64,000 bases of DNA from DATBLE01 sp963734065 (GCA_963734065.1 CAVTFN010000004.1:575854-639853), one strand, 5' to 3'. Shown: positions 1-9,166, counted from the stretch's first letter. Program-made: numbers and translations. The notes: generated by a model not told the origin, from the sequence alone.

Positions 1-394
1 CAAGGCTGCGAGTCAACGTCCTACTCCACATCGAAAGCGAGTCGCCCCTCCCGAACGCCCGGCACGAACGACGGATACTAGTGCTCGGATCGATCCACCG
101 CCGCGGGCTTCGCCCTCGAGGGATCTACTGGGCCGAATGCTCCCGAAGGACAGGCCGAACGGCCCATAGCCATACGGCCAGCCTGTGGCCATCCTTCAGT
201 TGGCGTGAAACTCGTGTTGCTGACCATGTCGGTGCTGCTCGCGTTCTCGGTTCCGTCGGGCTCGGGCTCGACGCATGCCCGGCCGATTTGCACGAGCGCA
301 GCGTCGTCCGCCGGTCCGGGGGAACAAACCCTGACGACCTGGTATCCGGCCGGCTGCCTCCACCCGTAAGATCGAGGCTCGGCGACCGGGCCTG
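1..394. other. No gene recognised at the left edge
   Basis: I see no convincing coding region here. The open frames on both strands read as arginine-rich or low-complexity shadows. The stretch lies downstream of the minus-strand cyclic-nucleotide-binding gene and may hold its 3' untranslated region or a decayed neighbour. Confidence 0.4.
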
Positions 395-808
395 TCAGAC
401 GGCGAGAGACTGCAGCCGCTCGCCCAGCGCCTTGATCACGCTCGTCTGCATCCTGGGCGTCCGCTCGAGGAGCTCCCAGAATTGACGTTCGGTGACGACG
501 AGGAGCGACGAGTCCCGAGTCGTGCTCACCGTGGCGTTGCGCGGTGCTCCCGAGATGAGCGCCATCTCTCCGATGAAGTCCCCGGGGCCGAGCGAGTTGA
601 TCTTGCGGCCCTTGCGCCTCACCTCCACCTCCCCCTCGACGATCACCATGCATTCGCGTCCACGCGCGCCTTCACGAATCAGGACCGCGCCCTCGGGTAG
701 ATCGATGAGGTCGGCGAGGCTGGCGATGGCTGCGAGCTGCTTCTTGCTGCACTGCGAGAACAGCGGGACCTTCTTCAGCAACTCGATCTTGCCGTCCTTG
801 CGCAGCAT
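395..808 (-). CDS. Stand-alone cyclic nucleotide-binding domain protein
   Basis: The 137-residue protein is almost entirely one cNMP-binding (Crp-like) beta-barrel. It starts with a short helix (LLKKVPLFSQCSKKQLAAIA), then the barrel glycines (IREGARGRECMVIVEGEVEV) and the phosphate-binding-cassette region (GDFIGEMALISGAPRNATVS, about residues 76-95). No DNA-binding helix-turn-helix, channel or kinase domain follows, so it cannot be a classical Crp regulator by itself. It may sense a cyclic nucleotide and act through a partner; a cyclase-like gene exists at 29.8-32.8 kb. The ATG is fixed by TAAGAT at 815-820 lying 6 nt upstream, a leaderless promoter pattern. Ligand and partner are unknown. 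Confidence 0.85.
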   Translation of the reverse strand: MLRKDGKIELLKKVPLFSQCSKKQLAAIASLADLIDLPEGAVLIREGARGRECMVIVEGEVEVRRKGRKINSLGPGDFIGEMALISGAPRNATVSTTRDSSLLVVTERQFWELLERTPRMQTSVIKALGERLQSLAV

Positions 809-874
809 CGCGCGATCTTAGAGCACTCGGTCGAAGGGAGTCCAGCGCCGGAACGCCACCCTGCGGTCGTGGCG

Positions 875-1243
875 CTAGCGACCCTGATCGGGCTCGACGT
901 GGAGAGTGAGCCCCTCGACCGAGCGAACGCGGACAAGGGCTCCGGGCTCGGCGGCGACCTCCGAGCATGCCCGCCAGGTCTCGCCCTGGAGCCTGACCCG
1001 TCCCCAGGGCGCGCAGGGCTCGACCACCACCGCCCCCCGCCCGAGGAGTGTGTCGGTTCCGACCAGCGGCGCCTGACGCTTCGACCACCGGAGGCCGTAC
1101 AGAATCCCGACGATCTCCCAGGTGATGGCGGCCGCCAGCCCGACACCGTTCCACGGATGCGGGAGCAGAAGCAAAAGAGCGAGCCCAACCAGCAGTGCAG
1201 GCACGGTTCTCTTGTACCCGAAACGCGCAGCGGCTGGCGCCAT
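875..1243 (-). CDS. NfeD-like membrane protein with OB-fold tail
   Basis: The 122-residue protein has one or two hydrophobic segments at the N-terminus (VPALLVGLALLLLLP and the following GVGLAAAITWEIVGILYGL). A small beta domain follows from about residue 62 (LLGRGAVVVEPCAPWGRVRL, then ALVRVRSVEGLTLHVEP). That is the pattern of the short NfeD family: a membrane anchor plus an OB fold carrying the typical G.V.V.G..W.A pattern. NfeD proteins usually accompany stomatin/flotillin-type proteins in membrane microdomain or quality-control roles, but no stomatin gene is adjacent. It lies upstream of the cNMP-binding gene on the same strand, 66 bp away. The function is inferred from architecture only. 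Confidence 0.7.
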   Translation of the reverse strand: MAPAAARFGYKRTVPALLVGLALLLLLPHPWNGVGLAAAITWEIVGILYGLRWSKRQAPLVGTDTLLGRGAVVVEPCAPWGRVRLQGETWRACSEVAAEPGALVRVRSVEGLTLHVEPDQGR

Positions 1244-1292
1244 GGCGCCTAAATTGCTGGCGCGGCCTATGGCCGTCCAGCCCGCACTGCGT

Positions 1293-1304
1293 TAGCTTGC
1301 AGCC
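1293..1304 (+). promoter_or_regulatory. Leaderless promoter of the KAP NTPase gene
   Basis: TAGCTT at 1293-1298 is followed by 6 nt and the ATG at 1305. The same TANNNT-N5-8-start arrangement precedes at least ten other genes here. It supports this start and transcription beginning at the start codon. Confidence 0.55.
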
Positions 1305-4300
1305 ATGGCTGAGCCCCAAGCGTGGCCGTTCCTGGTCGTGCTGATGTCGAGGGCGCCGGCCACGAAGTCGGAGTCGGCGGCAGAGGAAGTGCGTGTCCAC
1401 GGGCTCGGCTGGATCGTCGGCGACTACGTCGTGACGCTGGCACACGTCGCCGACCGCCTTCCTGATGCGATCCTGACGGTCCTCGACGATGTCGAGGTCT
1501 CGGTCGAGCGGCCGCCCCCGCATGAGCGGTTTGCGGTTTGCCGAGTGCTCGACAGCTCGACCACTGCGCGCACGGCGAGCCTGAGCCAGGTGACGCCCGG
1601 CGCGGAGTGCACCGTCGCGATAGTGCGTGACGACCTCCCGCGCGTGCGCCTCGTCACCGGCCGGGCGGAGAAGATCGATTCAGAAGGCCGTTTCACCGTC
1701 GCCCTTGATCAGCGACTCGGCGACTACGAGACGGCGAGCGGCTCGCCCGTCGTGTCGTCGGACGGGACCGTCGTCGGCATCGTCGGTCCCACTGCCACGT
1801 CAGGGTCCGTCGACGCGTACAGCCTCGACGAGCTGCGGACGCTGATCACTCCCGCGGCGACAGCGCAGGAGGAACCAACGCCGGCACCGTCACTGGCGAT
1901 CAGCGAGGCGACGCGGAACGCGCTCGGGTACGCACTGGGGCTCACGGGCGGCATGGCGTTTCCAGGATTCGTGCCCGGCCCGGAAATCGGAGCGCATGCT
2001 GCAGTGCTGCTCGGCGTGCTGCGGTCTGCGATGGACGAGAGCGAGCCAACGGTTCCGCGCGATCTCCTGAACTTCATCTCCGAGCGCCACGACCAACCCG
2101 TGGGGCTGGTCGACTCGGCAGTGAGTGCAGTCGGGCTGATGACGCCGATCTATCCGCCCGACCCGCGTCCGGCCGACGCGACGCTCTCGAGCTCGCCGCT
2201 TGCGCCGGTCCTCGCGGCAGCCGAAGGGTTCCGCGTAGACATCGAGCCCTCTGGGCGGCTCCAGCGCCGGTTCTTGCTCGCCGCGGTGCTCACTCAGCCG
2301 ACGACCGCGTTCCCGCCGCCGCTGTTCGAAGCGCTCGGCGTCACGATCCCGGAGCTGCGCGAGGCGCTCCGGCGGTCGATCGCCTCGCGGCGCGACGAAC
2401 CGGTCGAGCTCTGGAACGAGGCTCTCGCAGAGCCGCCGCCGCCGGCTCCATTCGAGCTCGCCGGCGGCATCTCCAAGGACCTGGTCGATCCGACAGAGGG
2501 CATCACGCTCGACCGCGACGACCTCGGCGTTCGCGACTACGTGACCATGTTCGCAACGGTCATCGCCGACAGGAACACGCCGATGCCGCTCTCATTCGGA
2601 CTGTTCGGCGAGTGGGGCTCCGGCAAGAGCTACTTCATGGGCCTGCTGCGCGAACAGGTCAAGACGCTCGCGCGGTCCGAAGACAACCGTTACTGCAGCG
2701 AGATCGTCCAGATCGGGTTCAACGCCTGGCACTACTCCGACAGCAATCTGTGGGCCAGCCTCGGCGACGAGATCTTCGAGCGCCTCGCCGGCTCGGGCGA
2801 GACCGACGCGACGCGACGCAAGCGCTTGAGGAAGGAGCTCGGCAAGAAGCTACAGCGACGTAAGGAGCTGGAGGACGCGGCTGCGACGGCAAGAGAAGAG
2901 GTCACGCGCCTGACCGTTGCGCTCGACGAGGCGTCGATCAACCGCTCGGCTTCTGCCCGGGAATTCGTGACGGCCGTGCTCGGCTCGCCGACGTTCCGGA
3001 GCGACCTGGACAAGGCCTGGAGCCAGCTCGGGGTGCAGAGCACGGCGGAGAAGGTGCGCCTGCTTGCAGGTGAGCTGAGCGAGACGCCTGACGACCTGAC
3101 GACGGTGAATCGAGCTCTTGGAGGAAGACGACGATGGCTCGTCTTCGCGGGACTCGTCGGCGCCGTGGCCGTCGTCGTCGTCGGAGCAGTCGCGTCCCGT
3201 GCATGGCTCGCGGGAGGTGGAGTGGTCGTGCTCGCAGCGGTCGTCGCGATCGCCGACCGGGTGATCATGCGGGTTCGTTCAGGGGCACGACTGCTCCATG
3301 AAGTCGCAGGGAATCTGCGAACCCAGGAGGCGGAGGGGGCAGAAAAGGCGCGCAAGCAACTTCGGCAGGCGGAAGCGAGCGAGCAGGTGGTGCGAGTGCA
3401 ACTCGACGAGATGACGGCGCAGGTGGCGGATATCGGCCGCGAGCTGGCAGAGCTCACACCTGGCCAGCGGCTCTACAACTTCATCGCCGAGCGCGCGGGA
3501 AGCGAGACCTACCGCAGCCAGCTCGGGCTGATCTCGACCATCCGAAAGGACTTCCTGGAGCTGACGCGTCTGATGAAGGCCTGGCAGAAGAGCAGTGCGT
3601 CCAAGGGTGGGCGACGGTCTCCCAAGCCGATCGACCGCATCGTTCTCTATATCGACGATCTCGACCGCTGCTCCCCGCAGCAGGTGGTCGAGGTGCTCCA
3701 GGCCGTGCATCTGCTCCTCGCGCTCGATCTGTTCGTGGTCGTCGTCGGCGTCGATCCGCGCTGGCTTCTGCGTGCCCTGCGCCGCCAGTACCGCGCCATG
3801 CTCACGATGGGTTCACGACCGGCGGACCAGGACGCGCGGTGGGAGACGACTCCCCAGGACTACATGGAGAAGATCTTCAACATCCCGTTCGCGCTGCCGC
3901 GGATGACCCCCGCGAGCTTCGAACGGCTCGTGCGTAGCGTCGCCGTGGCCGAGCCGCCTCCTGACGAGGAACACGAACCTGCCGGCGAGCATCCCCCCTT
4001 GCCGACTCCTCCGACCGAGGCCACTGCCGTGCAGGTGCGGACCCCCGACGACGGAAGCGCGGTGACGGGTGACGTTCCCGCCGCGATCCCGGTCGAGGCG
4101 GGATCCGAGGTGGCCGCGCTCCAGAGCGCCGAGGCCCAGGCGCCCGAAGTGCGAGCGATCACGGAGGGTGAGCTGAAGATGCTTGCCGCGCTCGCACCGC
4201 TCGTCGAGACGCCACGTGAGACGAAGCGATTGCTGAACCTGTACCGCATGATCCGCTCGACCCGCAATCTCAGCCCGGCCTCGCAGTTCCTGGGTGACGA

Positions 4301-4712
4301 TCAGACACCTGGCGATCATGAAGCCGTCGTCATCCTGCTCGGCTTGCTGAGTGGCCAGGGGCGGCTGCTCGAGAACGTGCTCGCGGCCCCGAAAAGCCGC
4401 GGCATCAAGGGCGGTCTCCGCTTCCGTGCCAGGAACGAGCGTTGGGCCGATTTCGTCATGGATATGCAACCTCGCCGGCCGCGGTCGACCTGGCGAAACG
4501 CCATCGTCGGCTCGATCGAGGGGGCCGACCTGGCTGACTGGAAGCGCCTCGCGGATGGGCTCGCCGAGACGTCGAAGCTCGTCACGATCCCGGACCTCGA
4601 GCCGTTCCAACTGTGGGCGCCACGGATCGCCCGCTTCTCGTTTCTGCTCTCCGCGTACGCCCAGGAAGACACTGCGGCCTCCATTGACCCGCTCAGCACG
4701 CAAACCAGCTAG
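1305..4712 (+). CDS. Trypsin-like protease / KAP P-loop NTPase fusion, membrane-inserted
   Basis: The protein has 1135 residues. Residues about 20-180 look like a trypsin-fold peptidase: a His in VVTLAHVAD and a Ser in TASGSPVVSSDGTVVGIVG are visible, but I cannot place the catalytic Asp with confidence. Residues about 200-390 contain a helical region with two pieces reminiscent of Clp-N repeats (RRFLLAAVLTQP...LFEALGVTIPELREAL). From about residue 405 comes a KAP-family NTPase: Walker A GEWGSGKS (about 434-441), a long coiled insert, two transmembrane segments (about 609-655), and Walker B with the family DDLDRC signature (about 779-790). KAP NTPases usually carry membrane helices inside the P-loop domain, as here. 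KAP and stand-alone trypsin-like domains are both frequent in bacterial conflict and defence proteins. No partner gene is adjacent and the target is unknown. Confidence 0.85.
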   Translation: MAEPQAWPFLVVLMSRAPATKSESAAEEVRVHGLGWIVGDYVVTLAHVADRLPDAILTVLDDVEVSVERPPPHERFAVCRVLDSSTTARTASLSQVTPGAECTVAIVRDDLPRVRLVTGRAEKIDSEGRFTVALDQRLGDYETASGSPVVSSDGTVVGIVGPTATSGSVDAYSLDELRTLITPAATAQEEPTPAPSLAISEATRNALGYALGLTGGMAFPGFVPGPEIGAHAAVLLGVLRSAMDESEPTVPRDLLNFISERHDQPVGLVDSAVSAVGLMTPIYPPDPRPADATLSSSPLAPVLAAAEGFRVDIEPSGRLQRRFLLAAVLTQPTTAFPPPLFEALGVTIPELREALRRSIASRRDEPVELWNEALAEPPPPAPFELAGGISKDLVDPTEGITLDRDDLGVRDYVTMFATVIADRNTPMPLSFGLFGEWGSGKSYFMGLLREQVKTLARSEDNRYCSEIVQIGFNAWHYSDSNLWASLGDEIFERLAGSGETDATRRKRLRKELGKKLQRRKELEDAAATAREEVTRLTVALDEASINRSASAREFVTAVLGSPTFRSDLDKAWSQLGVQSTAEKVRLLAGELSETPDDLTTVNRALGGRRRWLVFAGLVGAVAVVVVGAVASRAWLAGGGVVVLAAVVAIADRVIMRVRSGARLLHEVAGNLRTQEAEGAEKARKQLRQAEASEQVVRVQLDEMTAQVADIGRELAELTPGQRLYNFIAERAGSETYRSQLGLISTIRKDFLELTRLMKAWQKSSASKGGRRSPKPIDRIVLYIDDLDRCSPQQVVEVLQAVHLLLALDLFVVVVGVDPRWLLRALRRQYRAMLTMGSRPADQDARWETTPQDYMEKIFNIPFALPRMTPASFERLVRSVAVAEPPPDEEHEPAGEHPPLPTPPTEATAVQVRTPDDGSAVTGDVPAAIPVEAGSEVAALQSAEAQAPEVRAITEGELKMLAALAPLVETPRETKRLLNLYRMIRSTRNLSPASQFLGDDQTPGDHEAVVILLGLLSGQGRLLENVLAAPKSRGIKGGLRFRARNERWADFVMDMQPRRPRSTWRNAIVGSIEGADLADWKRLADGLAETSKLVTIPDLEPFQLWAPRIARFSFLLSAYAQEDTAASIDPLSTQTS

Positions 4713-5138
4713 AGAGAGCGTCCGCCCAGTTGACGACTATCAGGTCGATTCCCAGAGCGCCCAGGTCACGCCTTATGGGCCGTGAAGGATTCGAACCTTC
4801 GACCTTGGGATTAAGAGATGCCTGCCGCAGGTTCGGCTGGGTTCGGTTGCGCTGGAAGCAGGCTGGTTTGCCCTGTCTCGGCGCCTCGCTGTTTCGGTCG
4901 TTCTCGGTGGTTTGGGTTGCCCCAAAGTTGCCCCGCACTTACGGACGCGCCGGTTCCTGCCAGGAAACCAGCTCGTTGATTCCGACCCTTCCGGCGGGGG
5001 ACCGGATATTCAAACGCCCGCCTGCGTCGTCCTTTCATCTGGCTCGGTCGAACCATCTGGCTCGGTCTGAGTCGAGCGACGGCGCGGGTCTCTTGCTCAG
5101 GACACGGCTTGGAGCGGCGGGTCGACCGGGCCGGTTAC
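4713..5138. other. Island end: att repeat and possible recombinase-binding repeats, no intact gene
   Basis: This is the 425 bp between the KAP gene and the VIT-type transporter. It contains the tRNA-Lys 3' fragment (4775-4817). Just inside the island lie short direct repeats: GTTCGG at 4831 and 4841, and GTTGCCCC at 4916-4923 and 4927-4934. They could be arm-type integrase sites, which is inference. A minus-strand frame of 81 codons (4811-5056) is not recognisable and may be decayed sequence. Confidence 0.45.
4775..4817 (-). repeat. Direct repeat: 3' half of tRNA-Lys, candidate attachment site (far end)
   Basis: These 43 nt are identical to 20149-20191. Read on the minus strand they are the tRNA-Lys sequence from the anticodon loop through the variable region, T arm and 3' acceptor strand (ACGGCCC). 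The 5' half of a tRNA is absent, because similarity stops sharply at 4818. The copy lies 15.4 kb downstream, in tRNA orientation, of the intact gene. That is what remains when an element integrates at the 3' end of a tRNA gene. Confidence 0.85.
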
Positions 5139-5978
5139 CTAGCCGGCGAGAGTGGTGACCAGGTGCCCGATTGCGTATCCGACGCCGGCGCTGACGGAGC
5201 CGACTATCACCACCTGGACGCCCGAGCGCAGCAGGGAAAGGCGGGTTACGCGGCCCTTTGCGACTCCGACTGCGAAGAGCGCGAGGAGCGTGCAGACAAG
5301 GCTGATCGCGAGCGCGAGGTTGAGGGGGAAGAAGAAGTACGGCCAGAGCGGCACGATCGCGGCTCCCAGGTAGGTGGCGCCGACGACGAGCGCGTCGCCG
5401 AGTGCGGCGCCGCCCGCGTCGGGAGAGAGTCCAAGTTCCTTCTGGACTTTGGTGCGGAGGAACACATTCGGGTTCGAGGCGAGTCCGAGTGCGACCGTCT
5501 CTGCTTGCTGGCGGGAGAGGCCTTCGCGCTCGAGGACGATGGCAAGTTCGTCTGTTTCGCGGTCGGGGAACTCGTCGATCTCCCGTCCTTCCGAGGCGAT
5601 CTCGGACGCGTACAGTTGCTCTTCGGCTTGGCTGGCGAGGTAGGAGCCGCCGCCCATCGAGATCGCCCCCGCGACCGCTTCAGCAAGGCCGGCGACGATG
5701 ATCAGCGAGCGGGCGGGATGCGCGGCTGCCATGCCGGTGACGACACCGAGCGGGACGAGCAGACCGTCTTGAGCGCCGAGCACGAACTCGCGGATGCGCG
5801 AGAGCCGCCCGATCCGCTCCGCCTCTCCGAGGGAATGCTCTTGGATGTGCCGTGTTGCTTCGGCGCGGGCAGCGTCGTCGATTTGCGCATCGTCGGGCTG
5901 GGGCGGGGGGTCATCTCCGCCGTAGCTCAATTCATCGGGCAAGAGCGCTCGCGGCTTGGGCCGACCGTACCGGGGCAA
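5139..5978 (-). CDS. VIT1/CCC1-type iron/manganese transporter
   Basis: The 279-residue protein has a hydrophilic N-terminal stretch of about 65 residues. The VIT core follows: REFVLGAQDGLLVPLGVVTG (first helix with the conserved D-G), AISMGGGSYLASQAEEQLYA (second helix and start of the cytosolic metal-binding loop), an acidic loop rich in Glu, and three C-terminal helices from about residue 190. The family exports Fe2+ or Mn2+ from the cytosol, and the acidic loop between helices 2 and 3 fits metal delivery. Its start would be a TTG at 5978; a shorter form is possible, but no Met lies before the core. It is the first intact gene inside the att repeat and is followed, same strand, by the Mg-type P-ATPase. 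Metal specificity cannot be read from the sequence. Confidence 0.85.
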   Translation of the reverse strand: MPRYGRPKPRALLPDELSYGGDDPPPQPDDAQIDDAARAEATRHIQEHSLGEAERIGRLSRIREFVLGAQDGLLVPLGVVTGMAAAHPARSLIIVAGLAEAVAGAISMGGGSYLASQAEEQLYASEIASEGREIDEFPDRETDELAIVLEREGLSRQQAETVALGLASNPNVFLRTKVQKELGLSPDAGGAALGDALVVGATYLGAAIVPLWPYFFFPLNLALAISLVCTLLALFAVGVAKGRVTRLSLLRSGVQVVIVGSVSAGVGYAIGHLVTTLAG

Positions 5979-6038
5979 GATCGGGGGGTGTCACTGCTTC
6001 GTCGGTCGATGGCCGTTGTCGTCATTGATCGACTCGTG

Positions 6039-8687
6039 TCAGCTGGTGGGTGCCGGCGTGGGCGGTGTTGGTGTGGATTCGTGTGGCCAGAGATGCCAGC
6101 GTGAGGCTATGCGGGTGATATGTCGCTGTTGGTGGCTGATGTGGAGGGCGAGGGGGCGGCCGCCTTGGTGTTTGAAGAAGAGGGCGACGCCGAGTTGGGC
6201 GAGGGCGAGGTAGGTGATGATCATGCCGGCCAGGACGGCGAGGAAGGAGAGTGGCAGGGGCTGGAAGCCGAGCAGGTGGGCGATTGGTTCGATGTAGGGG
6301 ATGGCGACGCCGAGGGCGGCGCATCCGAGTGTGGCGATGAGGAGCGGTTGGCTGGGGCGGCTCTTGAAGAAGGGGACGCGGCGGGTGCGGATGACGAAGA
6401 TGACGAGTGTCTGCGTGGTCAGGGACTCGACGAACCAACCGGAGCGAAATAGCTCTGGGCCGGCGTCGAAGACGCGCAGCATGACCGCGAAGGTAAGGAA
6501 GTCGTAGACGCTTGAGATCGGGCCGAAGAAGGCCATGAAGCGGCGGATCAGGCTGATGTCCCACTGGGCGGGGCGGGCGAGGAGTTCCTCGTCGACGTTG
6601 TCGGTTGGGATGGTCATCTCGCTGACGTCGTAGAGAAGGTTGTTGAGCAGGATCTGCGTCGGGAGCATCGGCAGGAAGGAGAGAAAAAGGGAGGCGCCGG
6701 CGGCGGAGATCATGTTGCCGAAGTTGGATGAGGTGCCCATCAGCACGTACTTGATGGTGTTGGCGAAGATGCGGCGGCCCTCGACGACACCGTCGGCGAT
6801 GATCCCGAGGTCTTTGTCGAGCAGCACGACGTCGGCGGCGTCCTTGGCGACGTCGGCCGCGGAGTCGACGGAGATCCCCACGTCGGCGTCGTGGAGGGCG
6901 ATCGCGTCGTTGACGCCGTCGCCGAGGAAACCGACATCGGCGCCGAGGCTTCTCTGCGCGAGGATGATGCGCGACTTCTGCTCGGGACTGACGCGGGCGA
7001 AGATGGTTGTCTGCGGCAGCAGCGCGAGTAGGGCAGCGTCATCCAGCGTCGCGAGCTCAGGACCGGTCACGACCTTTCCGGACTCGAGGCCGACCTGGCG
7101 GCAGAGGTGCGCTGCGACTTGGCCGTTGTCTCCGGTCACGATCTTGACCGTGACGCCGAGACGATCGAGGCGTGCGAGCGACTCCTTCACGTCGGGTTTG
7201 GCCGGGTCGGAGAAGGAGAGGAAGCCGTCCAGGGACAGGTTGTGCTCGTCGTCGGGGCCGAGGCGCTCGCTCGTGAGCGTGCGGCTGGCGACGGCAACAA
7301 CGCGCGCGCCGGAGGCGAAGAGCTCGTCGAGAGTCGCCTGCGCCTCGGCGGGTGCGTGTGCGCAGCGGGCGAGAACACCCTCGGGGGCGCCCTTGGTGAC
7401 CAGCAGTCGACCCTGAGGTGAATCAACCAGCACCGAAGCGAGTTGCCGCTCATGGTCGAAGGGAAGGTGATCGAGCGTTGGCCAACCCTCGTCCCTGGTG
7501 GAGGTCTGCTCGGCGGCCCAGAGCGCGCGGTCGAGTTCGTTGCCGGTCTTGTCGCTGCAGGCCAGGCCGAGCGCGTGAACGTGGCCGTCGGGATTGCCTC
7601 GGCAGTCGAGCGGCTGGCTGAACGAGATGTGACCCTCGGTCAGGGTGCCGGTCTTGTCCGTGAACAGGACCTGGACGTTGCCGAGGTCTTCGATGCAGAC
7701 CAGACGCTTGACGATCACCCGGCGCCTTGCCAGCCGCCGCGCGCCTGTGGCCAGGCTGACGGTGACGATCGCCGGAAGCAGCTGCGGCGTCAGCCCGACA
7801 GCGATCGCGAGCGCGAACAAGGCCGACTGAAGGACCGAGCGGCCGAGAGCGGCGTTGATCACGAAGATCGAGCCCGCCAGCACCACGGTGACGATCGCGA
7901 GCAGCCGCGAGAACGCTTGCAGCCCTTGCTGGAACGCGGTCTGCCCTTGCCGCTGACCCAGGCGCAACGCGATTGCGCCGAACGCGGTCGAGGGGCCCGT
8001 ACGAATCACCAGCCCCCGCCCGTCCCCACCCCGCACGAGCGTGCCCATGAACGCACACGAAGGCAAATCGAGCAACGATTCGCCCGGGGGGTGCGCATCA
8101 GCTGTCTTGGCCGCCACCTGAGACTCGCCTGTCAGCACAGACTCATCGCACTCCAGACCGTGCGCCTCCAACAGGCGCAGATCGGCCGGAACGACGTCGC
8201 CGATCCGCAGGTGCACGACATCACCAGGAACGATCTCGCTAACAGCGACCTCCGCTGGCTGCCCGTCGCGATCGACGAACGCCAGGTGCCTGATCTGCGA
8301 GTGCAACGCCTCGACCGCCCTCTCCGAGCGGTACTCGTTGAAGAAACTCAGACCGACACTCATCGCCATGATGCCGACAATGATCAACGCCTCCGTCCGG
8401 TCACCAACCACAGCCGAGACGACAGCCGCGAAGAGCAACAACAGCAACAGATAACTCCGCAGCTGACGCACAAGCACCGACAGAGCGCTGACGCCGTGCG
8501 AACGCAACACATTCGGCCCATAAACGGCCAGACGCCGCACTGCCTCGACGCTCGACAGGCCCGTATCCGTTGAGCCAAGCTCGCCCAGCGCATCCGTAAC
8601 AGGCAATTCCGCGACTACAGCCAGATCGAGCTGCTGCGGTTCGCCCATCTTCTCAGGCACCAGGGAGCGACCGCTCAAACCAAGCAC
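6039..8687 (-). CDS. P3B-type ATPase, MgtA-like magnesium/cation transporter
   Basis: The 882-residue protein is a full P-type ATPase. It has the cation-ATPase N-terminal domain, the TGES-type actuator motif (ESVLTGESQVAAK), helix 4 AVGLTPQLLPAIV typical of the MgtA/MgtB group, phosphorylation motif DKTGTLTEG (about residue 349), hinge GDGVNDAIALHDADVGI, and C-terminal helices from about 630. The helix-4 sequence is what separates it from Ca2+ or heavy-metal ATPases. Met14 (codon at 8648), with GAGAAG just before it, may be the true start. The last 45 residues are Pro/Thr/His-rich and atypical. It lies 60 bp upstream of the VIT-type transporter on the same strand, so the two may form a metal-handling pair. 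Mg2+ import is the family function; specificity is not proved. Confidence 0.9.
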   Translation of the reverse strand: MLGLSGRSLVPEKMGEPQQLDLAVVAELPVTDALGELGSTDTGLSSVEAVRRLAVYGPNVLRSHGVSALSVLVRQLRSYLLLLLLFAAVVSAVVGDRTEALIIVGIMAMSVGLSFFNEYRSERAVEALHSQIRHLAFVDRDGQPAEVAVSEIVPGDVVHLRIGDVVPADLRLLEAHGLECDESVLTGESQVAAKTADAHPPGESLLDLPSCAFMGTLVRGGDGRGLVIRTGPSTAFGAIALRLGQRQGQTAFQQGLQAFSRLLAIVTVVLAGSIFVINAALGRSVLQSALFALAIAVGLTPQLLPAIVTVSLATGARRLARRRVIVKRLVCIEDLGNVQVLFTDKTGTLTEGHISFSQPLDCRGNPDGHVHALGLACSDKTGNELDRALWAAEQTSTRDEGWPTLDHLPFDHERQLASVLVDSPQGRLLVTKGAPEGVLARCAHAPAEAQATLDELFASGARVVAVASRTLTSERLGPDDEHNLSLDGFLSFSDPAKPDVKESLARLDRLGVTVKIVTGDNGQVAAHLCRQVGLESGKVVTGPELATLDDAALLALLPQTTIFARVSPEQKSRIILAQRSLGADVGFLGDGVNDAIALHDADVGISVDSAADVAKDAADVVLLDKDLGIIADGVVEGRRIFANTIKYVLMGTSSNFGNMISAAGASLFLSFLPMLPTQILLNNLLYDVSEMTIPTDNVDEELLARPAQWDISLIRRFMAFFGPISSVYDFLTFAVMLRVFDAGPELFRSGWFVESLTTQTLVIFVIRTRRVPFFKSRPSQPLLIATLGCAALGVAIPYIEPIAHLLGFQPLPLSFLAVLAGMIITYLALAQLGVALFFKHQGGRPLALHISHQQRHITRIASRWHLWPHESTPTPPTPAPTS

Positions 8688-8758
8688 GCTGACACCACCA
8701 TCGCACGCGACGCGGCCGCGACCTGGGCCGGCAACTGGAGCAAGGCCGGCCGTGGCTT

Positions 8759-9046
8759 CTACTCGGGTTCGGACTTCTTCGTGCTCTTCTCGTCGCTCTT
8801 CCTTGCGCGCTTGTCTGATGTATCGGCGCTGTCGCTGGCACGAATTGTCGACTCGGGCTTCTGCTCGCCCTGGCCGTAGTCGGTCGAATAGAAGCCTGTT
8901 CCCGTGAAGGAGGTGGAGATCGGGTAGAAGACTCTGCTCACCGGTGCTGCACCGCAGACCTCGCAGGCGGTCGGAGGCGAAGCGCCCATGGTGTGGATCA
9001 CCTCGAACTCGTGGCCCTTCGGGCAGCGGTACCCGTAGGTGGGCAT
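8759..9046 (-). CDS. FmdB-family zinc-ribbon protein
   Basis: The 95-residue protein begins MPTYGYRCPKGHEFEV. Two knuckles, C8-x3-H12 and CEVC (about 29-32), form the FmdB/CxxC_CxxC-type zinc ribbon, although the first knuckle is CPKGH rather than CxxC. The C-terminal third is charged and Ser/Lys-rich, probably disordered. FmdB proteins are called putative regulators from old formamidase work, but their role is not established. The gene lies 71 bp upstream of the P-ATPase on the same strand. Confidence 0.8.
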   Translation of the reverse strand: MPTYGYRCPKGHEFEVIHTMGASPPTACEVCGAAPVSRVFYPISTSFTGTGFYSTDYGQGEQKPESTIRASDSADTSDKRARKSDEKSTKKSEPE

Positions 9047-9166
9047 CCCCTCAGGCTATGGGTCAGGCGGCTCGCGTGCATCCAGCCACGACTCGATCAG
9101 GGCTGATGCTGGTGAGCGGGGGGAGGATAGGGTTCTACCTGGGGAAATCAAGAAGGGAGGTCTGCG

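Noticed and set aside
4775..4817. A second functional tRNA-Lys
   Set aside because: The 5' half, including the D arm and 5' acceptor strand, is missing, so it cannot fold as a tRNA.
4730..5158. Plus-strand open frame over the tRNA fragment (MGREGFEPSTLGLR...), also over the intact tRNA near 20.1 kb
   Set aside because: This peptide is a well-known false gene product from reading antisense through a tRNA T arm and anticodon arm. It has no ribosome-binding site and no family beyond that artefact.
8649..8758. Mg-sensing riboswitch or leader before the MgtA-like gene
   Set aside because: Only 71 bp separate it from the FmdB gene on the same strand and I see no conserved hairpin arrangement.
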